Of a stretch of 41,064 nucleotides of DNA, positions 23,456-32,153 are shown in pieces. This stretch comes from Elusimicrobiota bacterium. Lineage in GTDB: Bacteria; Elusimicrobiota; Elusimicrobia; F11. The translations under genes were made by a program, and so were the position numbers. The stretch lies in assembly GCA_003140895.1 (NCBI GenBank), contig PLLH01000088.1, forward strand, positions 1 through 41,064, read 5' to 3'. Numbering within the stretch: position 1 is the first letter of the stretch; every line of letters begins with the position of its first letter. The notes beneath the pieces were generated by a model that saw only the letters and a program-made list of their open reading frames with translations, searched no databases and was not told the DNA's origin.

Positions 23456-24744
23456 ACGCCGACCCGTTTAAACAGCGTCTTCACGTGTCTCAAGTGGCTT
23501 GAGGTATCAAAACATTTCTTAAGATCAGCGCGCGAAATGAGCTTCGTCATCTTTTTGTCCCGTTCAATCAAGCGCCGGAAGGATTTGTGATGAAGCCAGG
23601 CGTCCAACGCGTGACGCTGAACCATCTCGTACCCTTTCTGGCGATCCAATCCTTTTTTAACGAGCGCCAGCATGATTTTCTCCGAAGCCAAAAACTCCTC
23701 TGTTTTCATGAGGTTGGCTTTCATGCGCTCCGGATAAACCTGAAGGTTTTGAATCATGTCCGTGAGGCGGGCCAACGCGTAATCAACCAAGATCGTCGTG
23801 TCCGGCAAAATGACCCGTTCGACGGAGGAATGAGAAATATCCCGCTCGTGCCAAAGCGCGATATTTTCAAGCGCGGCCATGGCGTTGGAGCGAATCAGAC
23901 GGGCCAACCCGCAGATATTTTCAGATCCAATGGGGTTGCGTTTGTGCGGCATGGCGCTCGATCCTTTTTGGCCCTTTGTGAACGGCTCTTCCACCTCCAG
24001 GACTTCCGTCCTCTGAAGATGCCGGATCTCCGTCCCGATCCGCTCCATCATGCCTCCGATCAAAGCCATGACCGTCATGAATTCAGCGTGGCGATCGCGC
24101 GGGATGACCTGGGTGGCCAAAGGCTCGGGCGTGAGCCCCAGCTTCTCGCACACATACGCCTCCACATCCGGATCGTTATGAGCAAACGTTCCCACGGCCC
24201 CCGACAGTTTCCCGACGGACACGCTGGAGCGGGCTTGCCTTAGCCGCTTGGCGTTTCGAAACGCTTCTGAAAGCCAGCCGGCCACTTTGATTCCAAAAGT
24301 AATCGGTTCCGCGTGCACGCCGTGGGAGCGCCCCACCATCGGATCGTTCTGGTGCCGCTTCGCCAATCCGCGAAGGGCCGCGATCAATTCACTCAGTGTT
24401 TTCTGTAGAAGCGCTCCCGCTTCTTTCAATTGAACGCCCAGGGAGGTATCCAACACATCGCTGGAGGTGAGCCCCATATGGAGATATCGCGCTTCCGGGC
24501 CAATCGTTTCTTCCAATTGAGTCAAGAAGGCGATCACATCGTGTTTCACGGTTTTCTCGATCACCAAAATCCGATCCACGTCAATACGCCCCTTGGTTCG
24601 GATGACGGCAATGGCCTCTTTGGGAACCTTCCCTTTTTTGGCCAAGGCTTCCGCCGCCAAAACCTCCACCTCAAACCAAATCCGGTACCGGTTTTCATCG
24701 GCCCATAGGGCGTTCATGTCGGGGCGAGAATAGCGAAGAATCAT
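23452..24744 (-). CDS. purB: Adenylosuccinate lyase
   Basis: 430 residues, the length of Bacillus-type PurB. The fumarase/aspartase superfamily signature GSSAMPHKRNPIGSEN is intact, with the catalytic histidine regions MGLTSSDVLDT and VGRSHGVHAEP. PurB cleaves SAICAR to AICAR in IMP synthesis and adenylosuccinate to AMP, releasing fumarate each time. AGGAGATAACC precedes the ATG, 9 nt after purN. The next gene overlaps by 4 nt. Confidence 0.97.
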   Translation of the reverse strand: MILRYSRPDMNALWADENRYRIWFEVEVLAAEALAKKGKVPKEAIAVIRTKGRIDVDRILVIEKTVKHDVIAFLTQLEETIGPEARYLHMGLTSSDVLDTSLGVQLKEAGALLQKTLSELIAALRGLAKRHQNDPMVGRSHGVHAEPITFGIKVAGWLSEAFRNAKRLRQARSSVSVGKLSGAVGTFAHNDPDVEAYVCEKLGLTPEPLATQVIPRDRHAEFMTVMALIGGMMERIGTEIRHLQRTEVLEVEEPFTKGQKGSSAMPHKRNPIGSENICGLARLIRSNAMAALENIALWHERDISHSSVERVILPDTTILVDYALARLTDMIQNLQVYPERMKANLMKTEEFLASEKIMLALVKKGLDRQKGYEMVQRHALDAWLHHKSFRRLIERDKKMTKLISRADLKKCFDTSSHLRHVKTLFKRVGV

Positions 24745-24753
24745 GGTTATCTC

Positions 24754-25404
24754 CTAAGACGGTTCCGTTACAGGAGGAACCGTGTCCAAATTCAGCGCGC
24801 CTGAACAAATTTTCTTAACAATGGAAACATACAGGTCGTGCTCTTTCGGATAAATTTTTTCCGCCAAGGACTCCGGGGTTTCATCGGGGCTCACCAAGAC
24901 TTTGGCTTGACCCAGAATCGGGCCATGATCAAACTGCTCGTCAACGAGGTGAACCGTGCATCCGGATTCTTTTTCTTTGGCCGTGATCACCGCCTCATGG
25001 ACGTGATGACCGAACATGCCTTTCCCCCCGTATTTCGGGAGTAGCGCCGGATGAATATTAATGATCCGATTGGGGAAGGCTCGGATGAGACTCGGCTCAA
25101 TCTTCATCATGTACCCGGCGAGGCAAATAAGGTCGATGTTCCGCTCTTTGAGCGCCTTCGCTATTTTGAAGCCGAGTTCGGTTCGGCTCGACTTCTGATC
25201 GGGTTCAAAGATGAGCGTCTCGATGTTCTCGTTTCGGGCCCGCGTCAGCGCGAACGCGTACTTCACGTTTGAAACAACGGCGGCGATTTCCCCTTTGATG
25301 TCTCCCGATTTGCAGTGATCAACAAGAGCCTGGAGATTGGTTCCGTTTCCGGAAACAAAAACCGCGATGCGGCATTTATTTGTCGGCGGTTGTAAGGATG
25401 ACAT
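24754..25404 (-). CDS. purN: Phosphoribosylglycinamide formyltransferase (10-formyl-THF dependent)
   Basis: 216 residues from ATG 25404; the track start at 25431 is further inside purM and less likely. Motifs: VFVSGNGTNLQAL (phosphate binding, N of GNGTN), ICLAGYMMKI, NIHPALLPKYGGKGMFG with the catalytic N-x-H pair, and GCTVHLVDEQFDHGPIL with the catalytic Asp. It formylates GAR to FGAR. The start overlaps the end of purM by 29 nt. No formate-dependent purT is present in the window. Confidence 0.95.
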   Translation of the reverse strand: MSSLQPPTNKCRIAVFVSGNGTNLQALVDHCKSGDIKGEIAAVVSNVKYAFALTRARNENIETLIFEPDQKSSRTELGFKIAKALKERNIDLICLAGYMMKIEPSLIRAFPNRIINIHPALLPKYGGKGMFGHHVHEAVITAKEKESGCTVHLVDEQFDHGPILGQAKVLVSPDETPESLAEKIYPKEHDLYVSIVKKICSGALNLDTVPPVTEPS

Positions 25405-26359
25405 CCCTGTGTCCCTTTTCAATAATTCCAATCACTCGAGACCCCGGAAGCATGCGCTGCGCGGTCTTGACGTCCTTCGGCGACAGGACGGCGACCATCC
25501 CAATCCCCATGTTGAACGTCCGAAACATTTCCTCATCCTTGATGCGGCCTCGTTTTTGGATCTCCTTAAAAACAGGCGGAATCGTCCAAGATCCGCGAAA
25601 CACCTTTGCCCGCACGCGCGGCCCCAGAATCCGGGGAATATTGTCGTAGAACCCGCCGCCCGTGATATGAACCAGCCCCCGCAGCCCAAATTTCTTTCCC
25701 TTGTTTAATTTTTCGATCACGCGAAGAACAGGACGGACATAAAGCCGCGTTGGCGTAAGAAGCACATCCGCCCATTTCTTCCATTCGGCCGCTCTAAACA
25801 CCTTTCGAACCAGCGAATAGCCGTTCGAATGAAGGCCCGAGGAAGGAAGGCCCAATAAAATATCGCCGGGTTTGACCGTGTCTTTCGGGTGAAGCATTTT
25901 TTTCTTATCAACGACGCCGGTGGCGAAGCCCGCCAGATCATATTCCCCGGGCTTATAGAACCCCGGCATCTCCGCCGTCTCCCCTCCCAACAACTCGCAA
26001 TCCGATTCCCGGCAGGCTTTGACGATCCCGCGGACCACTTTTTCCGCCAACGAGACGTCCAGTCGGCCGCAGGCGAAATAATCCAAAAAGAATAGAGGGC
26101 GACCGCCGGAACAAATCAAATCGTTCACGTTCATTCCCACGAGATCGTAACCGATGGTGTCGTGCCGGTTGAGCTTCTGGGCGATCGCCAATTTGGTCCC
26201 CACCCCGTCCGTGCAGCCAATGAGCACCGGCTCTTTGATGCCCTTGGGAAGATTCATTCCATCGGAAAACCCTCCGATCCGGGGCGCCATCTTTTTAATC
26301 CGGCGAACCAATTCATTTCCAGCGTCGATGTCGACGCCCGCTTTCTTATAAGTAATCAT
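25376..26359 (-). CDS. purM: Phosphoribosylformylglycinamidine cyclo-ligase (AIR synthetase)
   Basis: 327 residues. Start MITYKKAGVDIDAGN; ATP-site loop VLIGCTDGVGTKLAIA; GYDLVGMNVNDLICSGGRPLFFLDY and GGETAEMPGFY are family signatures. It closes the imidazole ring of FGAM to give AIR. The start is in an ATGA overlap with pyrE and the end overlaps purN, placing a purine gene directly between pyrimidine and purine blocks. The junction carries a run of seven A residues. Confidence 0.97.
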   Translation of the reverse strand: MITYKKAGVDIDAGNELVRRIKKMAPRIGGFSDGMNLPKGIKEPVLIGCTDGVGTKLAIAQKLNRHDTIGYDLVGMNVNDLICSGGRPLFFLDYFACGRLDVSLAEKVVRGIVKACRESDCELLGGETAEMPGFYKPGEYDLAGFATGVVDKKKMLHPKDTVKPGDILLGLPSSGLHSNGYSLVRKVFRAAEWKKWADVLLTPTRLYVRPVLRVIEKLNKGKKFGLRGLVHITGGGFYDNIPRILGPRVRAKVFRGSWTIPPVFKEIQKRGRIKDEEMFRTFNMGIGMVAVLSPKDVKTAQRMLPGSRVIGIIEKGHRDVILTTADK

Positions 26360-26949
26360 TTTTTTCTTGATCCTGGCTTAACGGCAGGAACTCCTTTTTT
26401 GCATAGAGTACAATCGGATGACGCCCACGAATGAACGCTGAGAGACAAGAGCGCCTCCACCGGCACCTTCCAGGGAAACAGTTGGACCCCGTCTTTGCCG
26501 GAACGGTTCACAATCGCTCCGATCCCGGCGATAACGCCCCCCGCCTCCAAAACCAACTTGGCCACTTCTCCGGTTGAAAGCCCTGTTGTGATCACATCTT
26601 CGACAATTAAAACGTTCTCGCCCTTCTCGATCTGAAACCCCCGGCGGAGCACGGGCTTCCCCACGTCGTCTTTCTCGGAAAAGATCGCGCGGCATTTCTT
26701 GGCGCGCGCCACTTCATGGCCGATAATCAAGCCGCCCAACGCCGGCGAGAGCACCGCGTCCACCGGCGTGGAGAATTTCGCGCTCAGCGCTTTCCCCAAC
26801 ATCTCCGCGAGATCGGGTTTTTGAAGAAGAAGCGCCGATTGCATGTAGCGGTCGCTATGAAGCCCGGAAGACAAAACAAAATGACCCTCCAGGAGGGCCT
26901 CATTTTTTCTGAACAAATCAATCAGTGAGTCGGCGGTCAGTTCGTTCAT
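26356..26949 (-). CDS. pyrE: Orotate phosphoribosyltransferase
   Basis: 197 residues from ATG 26949, 11 nt after the pyrF stop; the track start at 26988 lies inside pyrF. The PRPP-binding motif VLIVEDVITTGLSTGEV is intact, with FVLSSGLHSDRYMQ and LSPALGGLIIGHEVA typical of PyrE. It joins orotate to PRPP to form OMP. The C-terminal end is basic (KPGSRKK) with a CTLC pair nearby. No strong Shine-Dalgarno is seen, so re-initiation after pyrF is likely. Confidence 0.95.
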   Translation of the reverse strand: MNELTADSLIDLFRKNEALLEGHFVLSSGLHSDRYMQSALLLQKPDLAEMLGKALSAKFSTPVDAVLSPALGGLIIGHEVARAKKCRAIFSEKDDVGKPVLRRGFQIEKGENVLIVEDVITTGLSTGEVAKLVLEAGGVIAGIGAIVNRSGKDGVQLFPWKVPVEALLSLSVHSWASSDCTLCKKGVPAVKPGSRKK

Positions 26950-26960
26950 GGCTGTCGGCG

Positions 26961-27653
26961 TTAGTGGATACTGTCCTTTTTGCTCCAATCGCGCATCATC
27001 TTGGCGGCGAAAAGAGCGGGGTCGTCGCTTTCAATAATCGGACGTCCCACGACGATAAAATTGGCTCCGGCCGAGCGGGCGTGCTGAGGGGTGGCAATCC
27101 GAACTTGATCTCCCAAGGAATCGTCCGGTAGGCGAATACCCGGGGTAATGATCGTCATCTGGGGCCCCAAAAGTTTTCGTAAATTGGCGGTTTCCCCGAC
27201 GGAGGCCACCACGCCGTCAATACCGGCTCCTTTGGCGATGGTCGCCAAACGAACGGCTTGTTCCAGCGGCGACGGCGGAAACCCCAGACTCAACAAATCA
27301 TGCTCGGACAAACTGGTGAGCACCGTGACGCCCCAGAGTTTCGGCCTCGGTTTGGCTTGCGACGCCATTCGAAGGGCATTTTCTCCCGCGGAGATGTGAA
27401 CCGTGGCGCTGAAGACGCCGCATTTGGGTGCTTCTTTCACCGAGCGGGCCACCGTGGAGGGGATATCGTGAAATTTTAAATCCAGAAAGACTTTCCGGCG
27501 GGCGGAGGTAATCTTCTTGATAATGGAGGGGCCGTACCGAAGAATAAGCCCCGGCCCGACCTTGTAGATATCCACAAATTTCTTTGTGGCGCGAATGAGG
27601 GCCAGCGCCTCTTTCTCCGTCTCAACATCCAACGCGACGATCAATGGTTTCAT
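26961..27653 (-). CDS. pyrF: Orotidine-5'-phosphate decarboxylase
   Basis: 230 residues, type 1. Motifs: IVALDVETEKEAL at the start, the catalytic Asp-Lys-Asp set FLDLKFHDIPSTV, VTVLTS, and the phosphate-binding end ITPGIRLPDD...NFIVVGRPIIESDDP. It converts OMP to UMP. The start is in an ATGA overlap with class 2 pyrD. Confidence 0.97.
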   Translation of the reverse strand: MKPLIVALDVETEKEALALIRATKKFVDIYKVGPGLILRYGPSIIKKITSARRKVFLDLKFHDIPSTVARSVKEAPKCGVFSATVHISAGENALRMASQAKPRPKLWGVTVLTSLSEHDLLSLGFPPSPLEQAVRLATIAKGAGIDGVVASVGETANLRKLLGPQMTIITPGIRLPDDSLGDQVRIATPQHARSAGANFIVVGRPIIESDDPALFAAKMMRDWSKKDSIH

Positions 27654-28753
27654 AATGATTGCGCCCCCACAGCCTCTTGAATTTTTTTAAATCCATCCCG
27701 TTCCATCAATTTAAGAATCCCGCGATTGATGGCCGGCACGAGCCCCGGCCCCTCATAAATCCAGCCGGTGTACACCTGAACGAGCGACGCTCCCAACTGA
27801 ATCTTTTCATAGGCGTCTTCCGCGCTAAAAACGCCTCCGACGCCGATAATGGGAACCACGCCTTTCGTCAATTGATAAAGCTTACGTATAACATAATTTG
27901 ACTTCTTTTTAAGGGGTTTTCCGCTGAGTCCCCCCTCGCCCTTGCTGCGCGAATGTTTCAAATGCGAATGATCCACCGTGGTGTTGGTGGCGATGAGCCC
28001 GATCCCCTTTTCCACGGCGATCCGCGCCATCTCATACAGGGTTTCATCGTCGTTATCCGGAGACACCTTGACGAACACCATTTTGGGAGGCTGCCCGGCT
28101 TTTTCCGAGAGGGCCCGGTTTCGCTCCATCACCCGGCCCACGATCTGCTCCAGGGGCTTCACCGCCTGAAGCGCCCGCAAATTCGGCGTATTGGGAGAAC
28201 TGACATTGAGCGAAATAAAATCGGCGTACGGGAAAACATAATCGAACGACGTCATATAGTCGTCCACCGCTTCGTCCAGCGGCGTCTGACGCCCCTTCCC
28301 GATATTGACGCCCATCGGGACAAAGCTCAGTCTTTTGTCACGGCTTTTCAACTTTTCCGCTGCCGCTTTAATCCCGGGATTGCTAAAACCAGACCGGTTT
28401 AAAATCGCCCCTTCTTTTGGGTAGCGGAAGAGCCGCGGCTTTTCCTGACCTTCCTGTTTGAGCGGCGTGAACGTTCCCAACTCAAAAAATCCGAAACCCA
28501 GCGACGGCAGCACGTGGATCAAATCGGCGTCTTTGTCGAACCCGGCCGCCAACCCCACCGGATTCGGGCATTCCAAAGACCGGATGGACACGGCCAGCCT
28601 CGAATCTTTGACTTCAAACATTCCTCTAAGCCATTCCAGAGCCCACGGTATTTTCTCAACTTGCTTCAACGACAAGACAGCGCCGTTATGCACCATCTCA
28701 GCGTTGAATCGAAACAACAAAGGGCGGAGTGAGTTCTTATAAAGGGCTTGGAT
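27650..28753 (-). CDS. pyrD: Dihydroorotate dehydrogenase (quinone), class 2; start codon unclear
   Basis: About 367 residues. Class 2 features: an N-terminal membrane-associating helix ([21 protein letters not shown], aligning with MYYP...ALFQLDPERAH of E. coli PyrD), AAGFDKDAD, GTFTPLKQEGQEKPRLFR, NRSGFSNPG and the catalytic Ser in NVSSPNTPNLR. The quinone-linked enzyme oxidises dihydroorotate to orotate. The track ORF extends to 28936 through pyrC and is too long. Homology places the start near 28744-28753, where no ATG, GTG or TTG exists in frame; ATC 28753 or CTG 28765 are possible, or TTG 28720 with loss of the helix. The gene overlaps pyrC by about 17 nt and pyrF by 4. Confidence 0.9.
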   Translation of the reverse strand: MQALYKNSLRPLLFRFNAEMVHNGAVLSLKQVEKIPWALEWLRGMFEVKDSRLAVSIRSLECPNPVGLAAGFDKDADLIHVLPSLGFGFFELGTFTPLKQEGQEKPRLFRYPKEGAILNRSGFSNPGIKAAAEKLKSRDKRLSFVPMGVNIGKGRQTPLDEAVDDYMTSFDYVFPYADFISLNVSSPNTPNLRALQAVKPLEQIVGRVMERNRALSEKAGQPPKMVFVKVSPDNDDETLYEMARIAVEKGIGLIATNTTVDHSHLKHSRSKGEGGLSGKPLKKKSNYVIRKLYQLTKGVVPIIGVGGVFSAEDAYEKIQLGASLVQVYTGWIYEGPGLVPAINRGILKLMERDGFKKIQEAVGAQSL

Positions 28754-30074
28754 GAGGTTTGGCAGACGCAGCGCTCCGTTCGTAGACTGTTTGTCCCCCG
28801 ACCAGCGTCCGTTCAACCACGCCGTTAAGCTGCCACCCGAGAAAGGGTGAGTTCTGGCTGCGGCTGACGAAGTGAGTGAAGGTTTGTTTCGCTTCCGGAT
28901 CAAAGATGACGATGTCGGCGTTGGACCCCGGCTCAAGCGTTCCGGCCGGCAAATTAAACAAACGCGCCGGGAGATCCGACATTCGCAAAATCATTTCCGA
29001 CAACGTGAGATACCCGGGCTTCACCAGCTCCGTGATTATGAGCGGAAGCATGGTTTCAAGACCGATGAGACCAAAGGGAGCGTTGCTGAATTCCTGGAGC
29101 TTCTCGGATTGGGTATGAGGCGCATGATCCGACGCCACGCAATCAAGCACGCCTTCTTTTAATCCCTTTCGAAGGGCTGTGACATCCTCCATCGTCCGAA
29201 GAGGCGGGTTCACTTTGGCGTTGGATTTGTACTCTTGAACCGCCTCCTCCGTCAAAATCAAATGATGCGGCGTGACATCCGCCGTCACATGAAGACCCTT
29301 GGCCTTCGCCTGGCGAATGAGCTCCACCGATTCTTTGACGGACATATGCGTCAGATGCAGGCGTCCGCCCGTGAGTTCCGCCAACGCGATATTCCGGGCC
29401 ACCATGGTGTACTCGGCCTGACGAGGAATACCGGCCAAACCCAGACGGGTGGCCAAAGCGCCATCGTTCATGACGCCGTCCCCCATAAGATTCACGTCTT
29501 CGCAATGGTCCATGACGATCAAATTAAAGGTTTTCGTGTATTCAAGCGCTCGCCGGAACAGTTGCGAGTTCATGACTTCGGACCCGTCGTCCGTGATGGC
29601 CACGCACCCCACGCTCGCCATGGCGCCAATCTCCGACAATTCTTGTCCCAAGCGGCCTTTGCTGATGGTTCCCGTTGGATACACGCGCACCATGCCTTCT
29701 TGAGCGGCTCGAGAAATCACGAATTGAATGTCCGCCACGTTGTCCATCGGGGGATTCGTGTTCGGCATGGACACAACCGACGTCACGCCTCCCGCCGCCG
29801 CCGCCCGCGTTCCCGTGGCGATCGTTTCTTTGGCTTCTCCGCCGGGCTCCCTTAAATGGACATGAACATCGACAAGCCCGGGCGCCACCACGCTATTCGT
29901 CGCGTCCAGAGTCGGCGTGTTGGCCGGCGTATCCAAATGATGCCCGATGGAAAGGACCTTTCCGTTTTCAATAAGAATATTCGTGACTTGATCCAAATTT
30001 TGCCGCGGATCAATGACGCGCCCGCCTTTAATGAGAAGGCGTCCGCGATGAGGATTTTTAATCACGGGAATCAT
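28737..30074 (-). CDS. pyrC: Dihydroorotase, class I
   Basis: 445 residues. Amidohydrolase metal motifs: [11 protein letters not shown] (two His), MDHCED, LTHMS, and ASDHAPHT with the catalytic Asp; NTNPPMDN marks the substrate region. Class I length and sequence match the enzymes encoded in Gram-positive and many other bacterial pyr operons, not the short E. coli type. It cyclises carbamoyl-aspartate to dihydroorotate. The start is in an ATGA overlap with pyrB, matching the common functional pairing of PyrB and PyrC. Confidence 0.97.
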   Translation of the reverse strand: MIPVIKNPHRGRLLIKGGRVIDPRQNLDQVTNILIENGKVLSIGHHLDTPANTPTLDATNSVVAPGLVDVHVHLREPGGEAKETIATGTRAAAAGGVTSVVSMPNTNPPMDNVADIQFVISRAAQEGMVRVYPTGTISKGRLGQELSEIGAMASVGCVAITDDGSEVMNSQLFRRALEYTKTFNLIVMDHCEDVNLMGDGVMNDGALATRLGLAGIPRQAEYTMVARNIALAELTGGRLHLTHMSVKESVELIRQAKAKGLHVTADVTPHHLILTEEAVQEYKSNAKVNPPLRTMEDVTALRKGLKEGVLDCVASDHAPHTQSEKLQEFSNAPFGLIGLETMLPLIITELVKPGYLTLSEMILRMSDLPARLFNLPAGTLEPGSNADIVIFDPEAKQTFTHFVSRSQNSPFLGWQLNGVVERTLVGGQTVYERSAASAKPHPSPL

Positions 30075-31075
30075 GAGAGTTTCTCGCTTTGTGTCAACGT
30101 TTGTTCAGCGGTGGCGCCGCCGTCCAACAGCGGATGCCCCGTCAGCCAATAGAGAACCGACATCCGGATGGCGATCCCGTTTGTGACCTGGTCTAAAACC
30201 ACGCTTTGATGAGAATCCGCCACTTCCGAGGTAATCTCCACGCCCCGGTTCATGGGGCCCGGATGAAGGACGATGCAATCGCGTTTCGCCAGCGCCAAAC
30301 GCGACAGGTTGAGGCCGAAAAGTTCCGCGTATTCGCGAATGGACGGCATCAGATTCTCTTTCTGACGTTCCACCTGAAGCCGAAGCACGTTGATGACGTC
30401 GGCGTCTTTCACCGCTTCATCCACGTGGCTCGTGATCGTCACGTGAGAGCCAAAAATTTCTTTTAGTCCCGGCGGAATGAGCGTTTCCGGAGCGCACACC
30501 GTCACGTGAGCTCCCAATTTCGTCAACACCCACAAATTGGAGCGCGCCACGCGGGAATGCGCCACGTCTCCCAAAATCGCGACTTTAAGGCCGTCGATCT
30601 TTCCCTTTTTTTCAATAATCGTGAACGCGTCCAACAGCCCCTGCGTCGGATGCTCGTGCGACCCGTCACCGGCGTTGATCACCCGGGCTTTGACTTCCCT
30701 GGCCACCAAGTGCGGGGCGCCCGAGGCCGAGTGACGCAGAACGATGTAATCCACTTTCATCGCGTCCAGCGTTTTGGCGGTGTCGATCAGGGATTCCCCT
30801 TTCTGAACGGAACTGGTGGAAGCCGCGATGTTCAAGGTGTCGGCCGAGAGACGTTTGGCGGCCAGCTCAAAGGACGTCCGCGTGCGCGTGGACGGCTCAA
30901 AAAACACGAGCGCCACGGTTTTCCCGCGAAGCGCCGGCGCTTTTTTCACCGACCGGGTAAAAAGTTGTTTCATCGGCTTCGCCTGATCGAGCAATTCTTC
31001 TATCTGAGCTCTCGACAAATATTCGAGCCCCAACAGATCCTTAAGCCGCGCCGTGTCTTTTTTCATGGGATCCAT
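30071..31075 (-). CDS. pyrB: Aspartate carbamoyltransferase, catalytic subunit
   Basis: 334 residues. Carbamoyl-phosphate site [15 protein letters not shown], the SSVQKGES loop, [26 protein letters not shown] and [11 protein letters not shown] are all intact. It makes carbamoyl-aspartate, the first committed UMP step. TGAGGAG precedes the ATG, 6 nt after pyrR. No pyrI regulatory subunit gene is seen. Confidence 0.97.
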   Translation of the reverse strand: MDPMKKDTARLKDLLGLEYLSRAQIEELLDQAKPMKQLFTRSVKKAPALRGKTVALVFFEPSTRTRTSFELAAKRLSADTLNIAASTSSVQKGESLIDTAKTLDAMKVDYIVLRHSASGAPHLVAREVKARVINAGDGSHEHPTQGLLDAFTIIEKKGKIDGLKVAILGDVAHSRVARSNLWVLTKLGAHVTVCAPETLIPPGLKEIFGSHVTITSHVDEAVKDADVINVLRLQVERQKENLMPSIREYAELFGLNLSRLALAKRDCIVLHPGPMNRGVEITSEVADSHQSVVLDQVTNGIAIRMSVLYWLTGHPLLDGGATAEQTLTQSEKLS

Positions 31076-31081
31076 TTCTCC

Positions 31082-31645
31082 TCACTCAACCGGATCATAA
31101 ACGACAATTTCATCTTTCCCGTCCAACTCTTCCAGATGCAAATTCACGGATTCCGTTCGTTTGGTGGTGATTTTGATCGGGGCGAAATGGGCCGCGATGG
31201 GAAGTTCGCGGTGCCCCCGGTCCACCAGCACGAACAGGGTGATGCTCTTGGGCCGGCCGAAATCGATCAGTTGATCCATCGCCGCCCGAACCGTCCGGCC
31301 CGTGAACAAAACGTCGTCCACCAAAACGATTTGCTTTCCGTTGATATCAAAATCCAGGTGGGTTTCGCCGATCACGGGGTTGATGCCGGCGGTGGAAAAA
31401 TCATCACGGTAAAGGGTGATATCCAGCGCTCCGACTGGAACGGAGAGATGATGTGTTTTAAGCGTGTGAGCGATGCGGTTGGCCAGGATGACCCCGCGGG
31501 ATTGAATTCCAATGAGCGCCACATCCGATTTCGAAAAATCGAATTCTTTCATCAAATTCGCCGTGAGCTCCGAGAGGGCCAAACTCACCTTCGAAGCGGG
31601 GAGAATTTCGCGAATATTAGGCGTTAGATTGGAGTTTTTCGGCAT
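31082..31645 (-). CDS. pyrR: PyrR: pyrimidine operon regulator / uracil phosphoribosyltransferase
   Basis: 187 residues. The PRPP motif IVLVDDVLFTGRTVRAAMD and the PyrR hallmark VDRGHRELPIAAHF are present, with LIGIQSRGVILANRI near the N-terminus. In Bacillus-type bacteria PyrR senses UMP and binds leader RNA to cause attenuation, and also has uracil phosphoribosyltransferase activity. Here it overlaps purE by 29 nt, so there is no leader between purE and pyrR in which a classical PyrR attenuator could lie. It may act on another site, upstream or within the operon, or mainly as an enzyme. The start could be a later in-frame codon. Confidence 0.93.
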   Translation of the reverse strand: MPKNSNLTPNIREILPASKVSLALSELTANLMKEFDFSKSDVALIGIQSRGVILANRIAHTLKTHHLSVPVGALDITLYRDDFSTAGINPVIGETHLDFDINGKQIVLVDDVLFTGRTVRAAMDQLIDFGRPKSITLFVLVDRGHRELPIAAHFAPIKITTKRTESVNLHLEELDGKDEIVVYDPVE

Positions 31646-32153
31646 CGTTTTGAATTTTGGAGCGTTGATCTTTTCTAAAGTTGAGAAGCCTTTCCGAGAG
31701 AGCCGGCCGGGATAACGCCAGAATCTCCACGGCCAGGACCCCCGCGTTCCGGGCTCCGGTTTTCCCCACCGCCATCGCCGCCACGGGAACGCCTCCCGGC
31801 ATCTGCGCGATGGACAAAAGAGAATCCAGACCCATCAGAACAGATTCGATGGGAACCCCGATAACGGGTTTTATGGTTTCAGCGGCAACAACGCCAGGAA
31901 GGGCGGCCGCGCCTCCCGCCGCCGCGATAAATACCTCGGTTCCCTTGGCTTCGCAGTCCCGAATAAATTTCCGGACCAAGTCCGGCGTCCTGTGCGCGGA
32001 GGCGACGGTCTTTTTATAGGTGATGGAGAATTTCGTTAAGACCGACTCCGTCTCTTCGAGGATCGGCGCGTCCGAAATGGACCCCATCACAATCCCGACG
32101 AGGATCGGCTCTTTCTTTCGGTTTTGTTTAGACGAGCGCTTGCTTTGCGTCAT
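31617..32153 (-). CDS. purE: N5-carboxyaminoimidazole ribonucleotide mutase
   Basis: 178 residues. GIVMGSISDAPILEE, TVASAHRTPD, AAGGAAALPGVVAAET, GVPI and SIAQMPGGVPVAAMAVG identify a class I PurE. It moves the carboxyl group of N5-CAIR to C4, giving CAIR. Class I enzymes normally need PurK to make N5-CAIR; no purK is in the window. The first 15 residues are basic (SKRSSKQNRKK) and extra compared with typical PurE, and come from the overlap with purD (26 nt). The end overlaps pyrR. Confidence 0.95.
   Translation of the reverse strand: MTQSKRSSKQNRKKEPILVGIVMGSISDAPILEETESVLTKFSITYKKTVASAHRTPDLVRKFIRDCEAKGTEVFIAAAGGAAALPGVVAAETIKPVIGVPIESVLMGLDSLLSIAQMPGGVPVAAMAVGKTGARNAGVLAVEILALSRPALSERLLNFRKDQRSKIQNDAEKLQSNA

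Noticed and set aside
22475-23590. 371-aa plus-strand ORF
   Set aside because: Antisense to tkt and the MBL hydrolase; no motifs and very basic.
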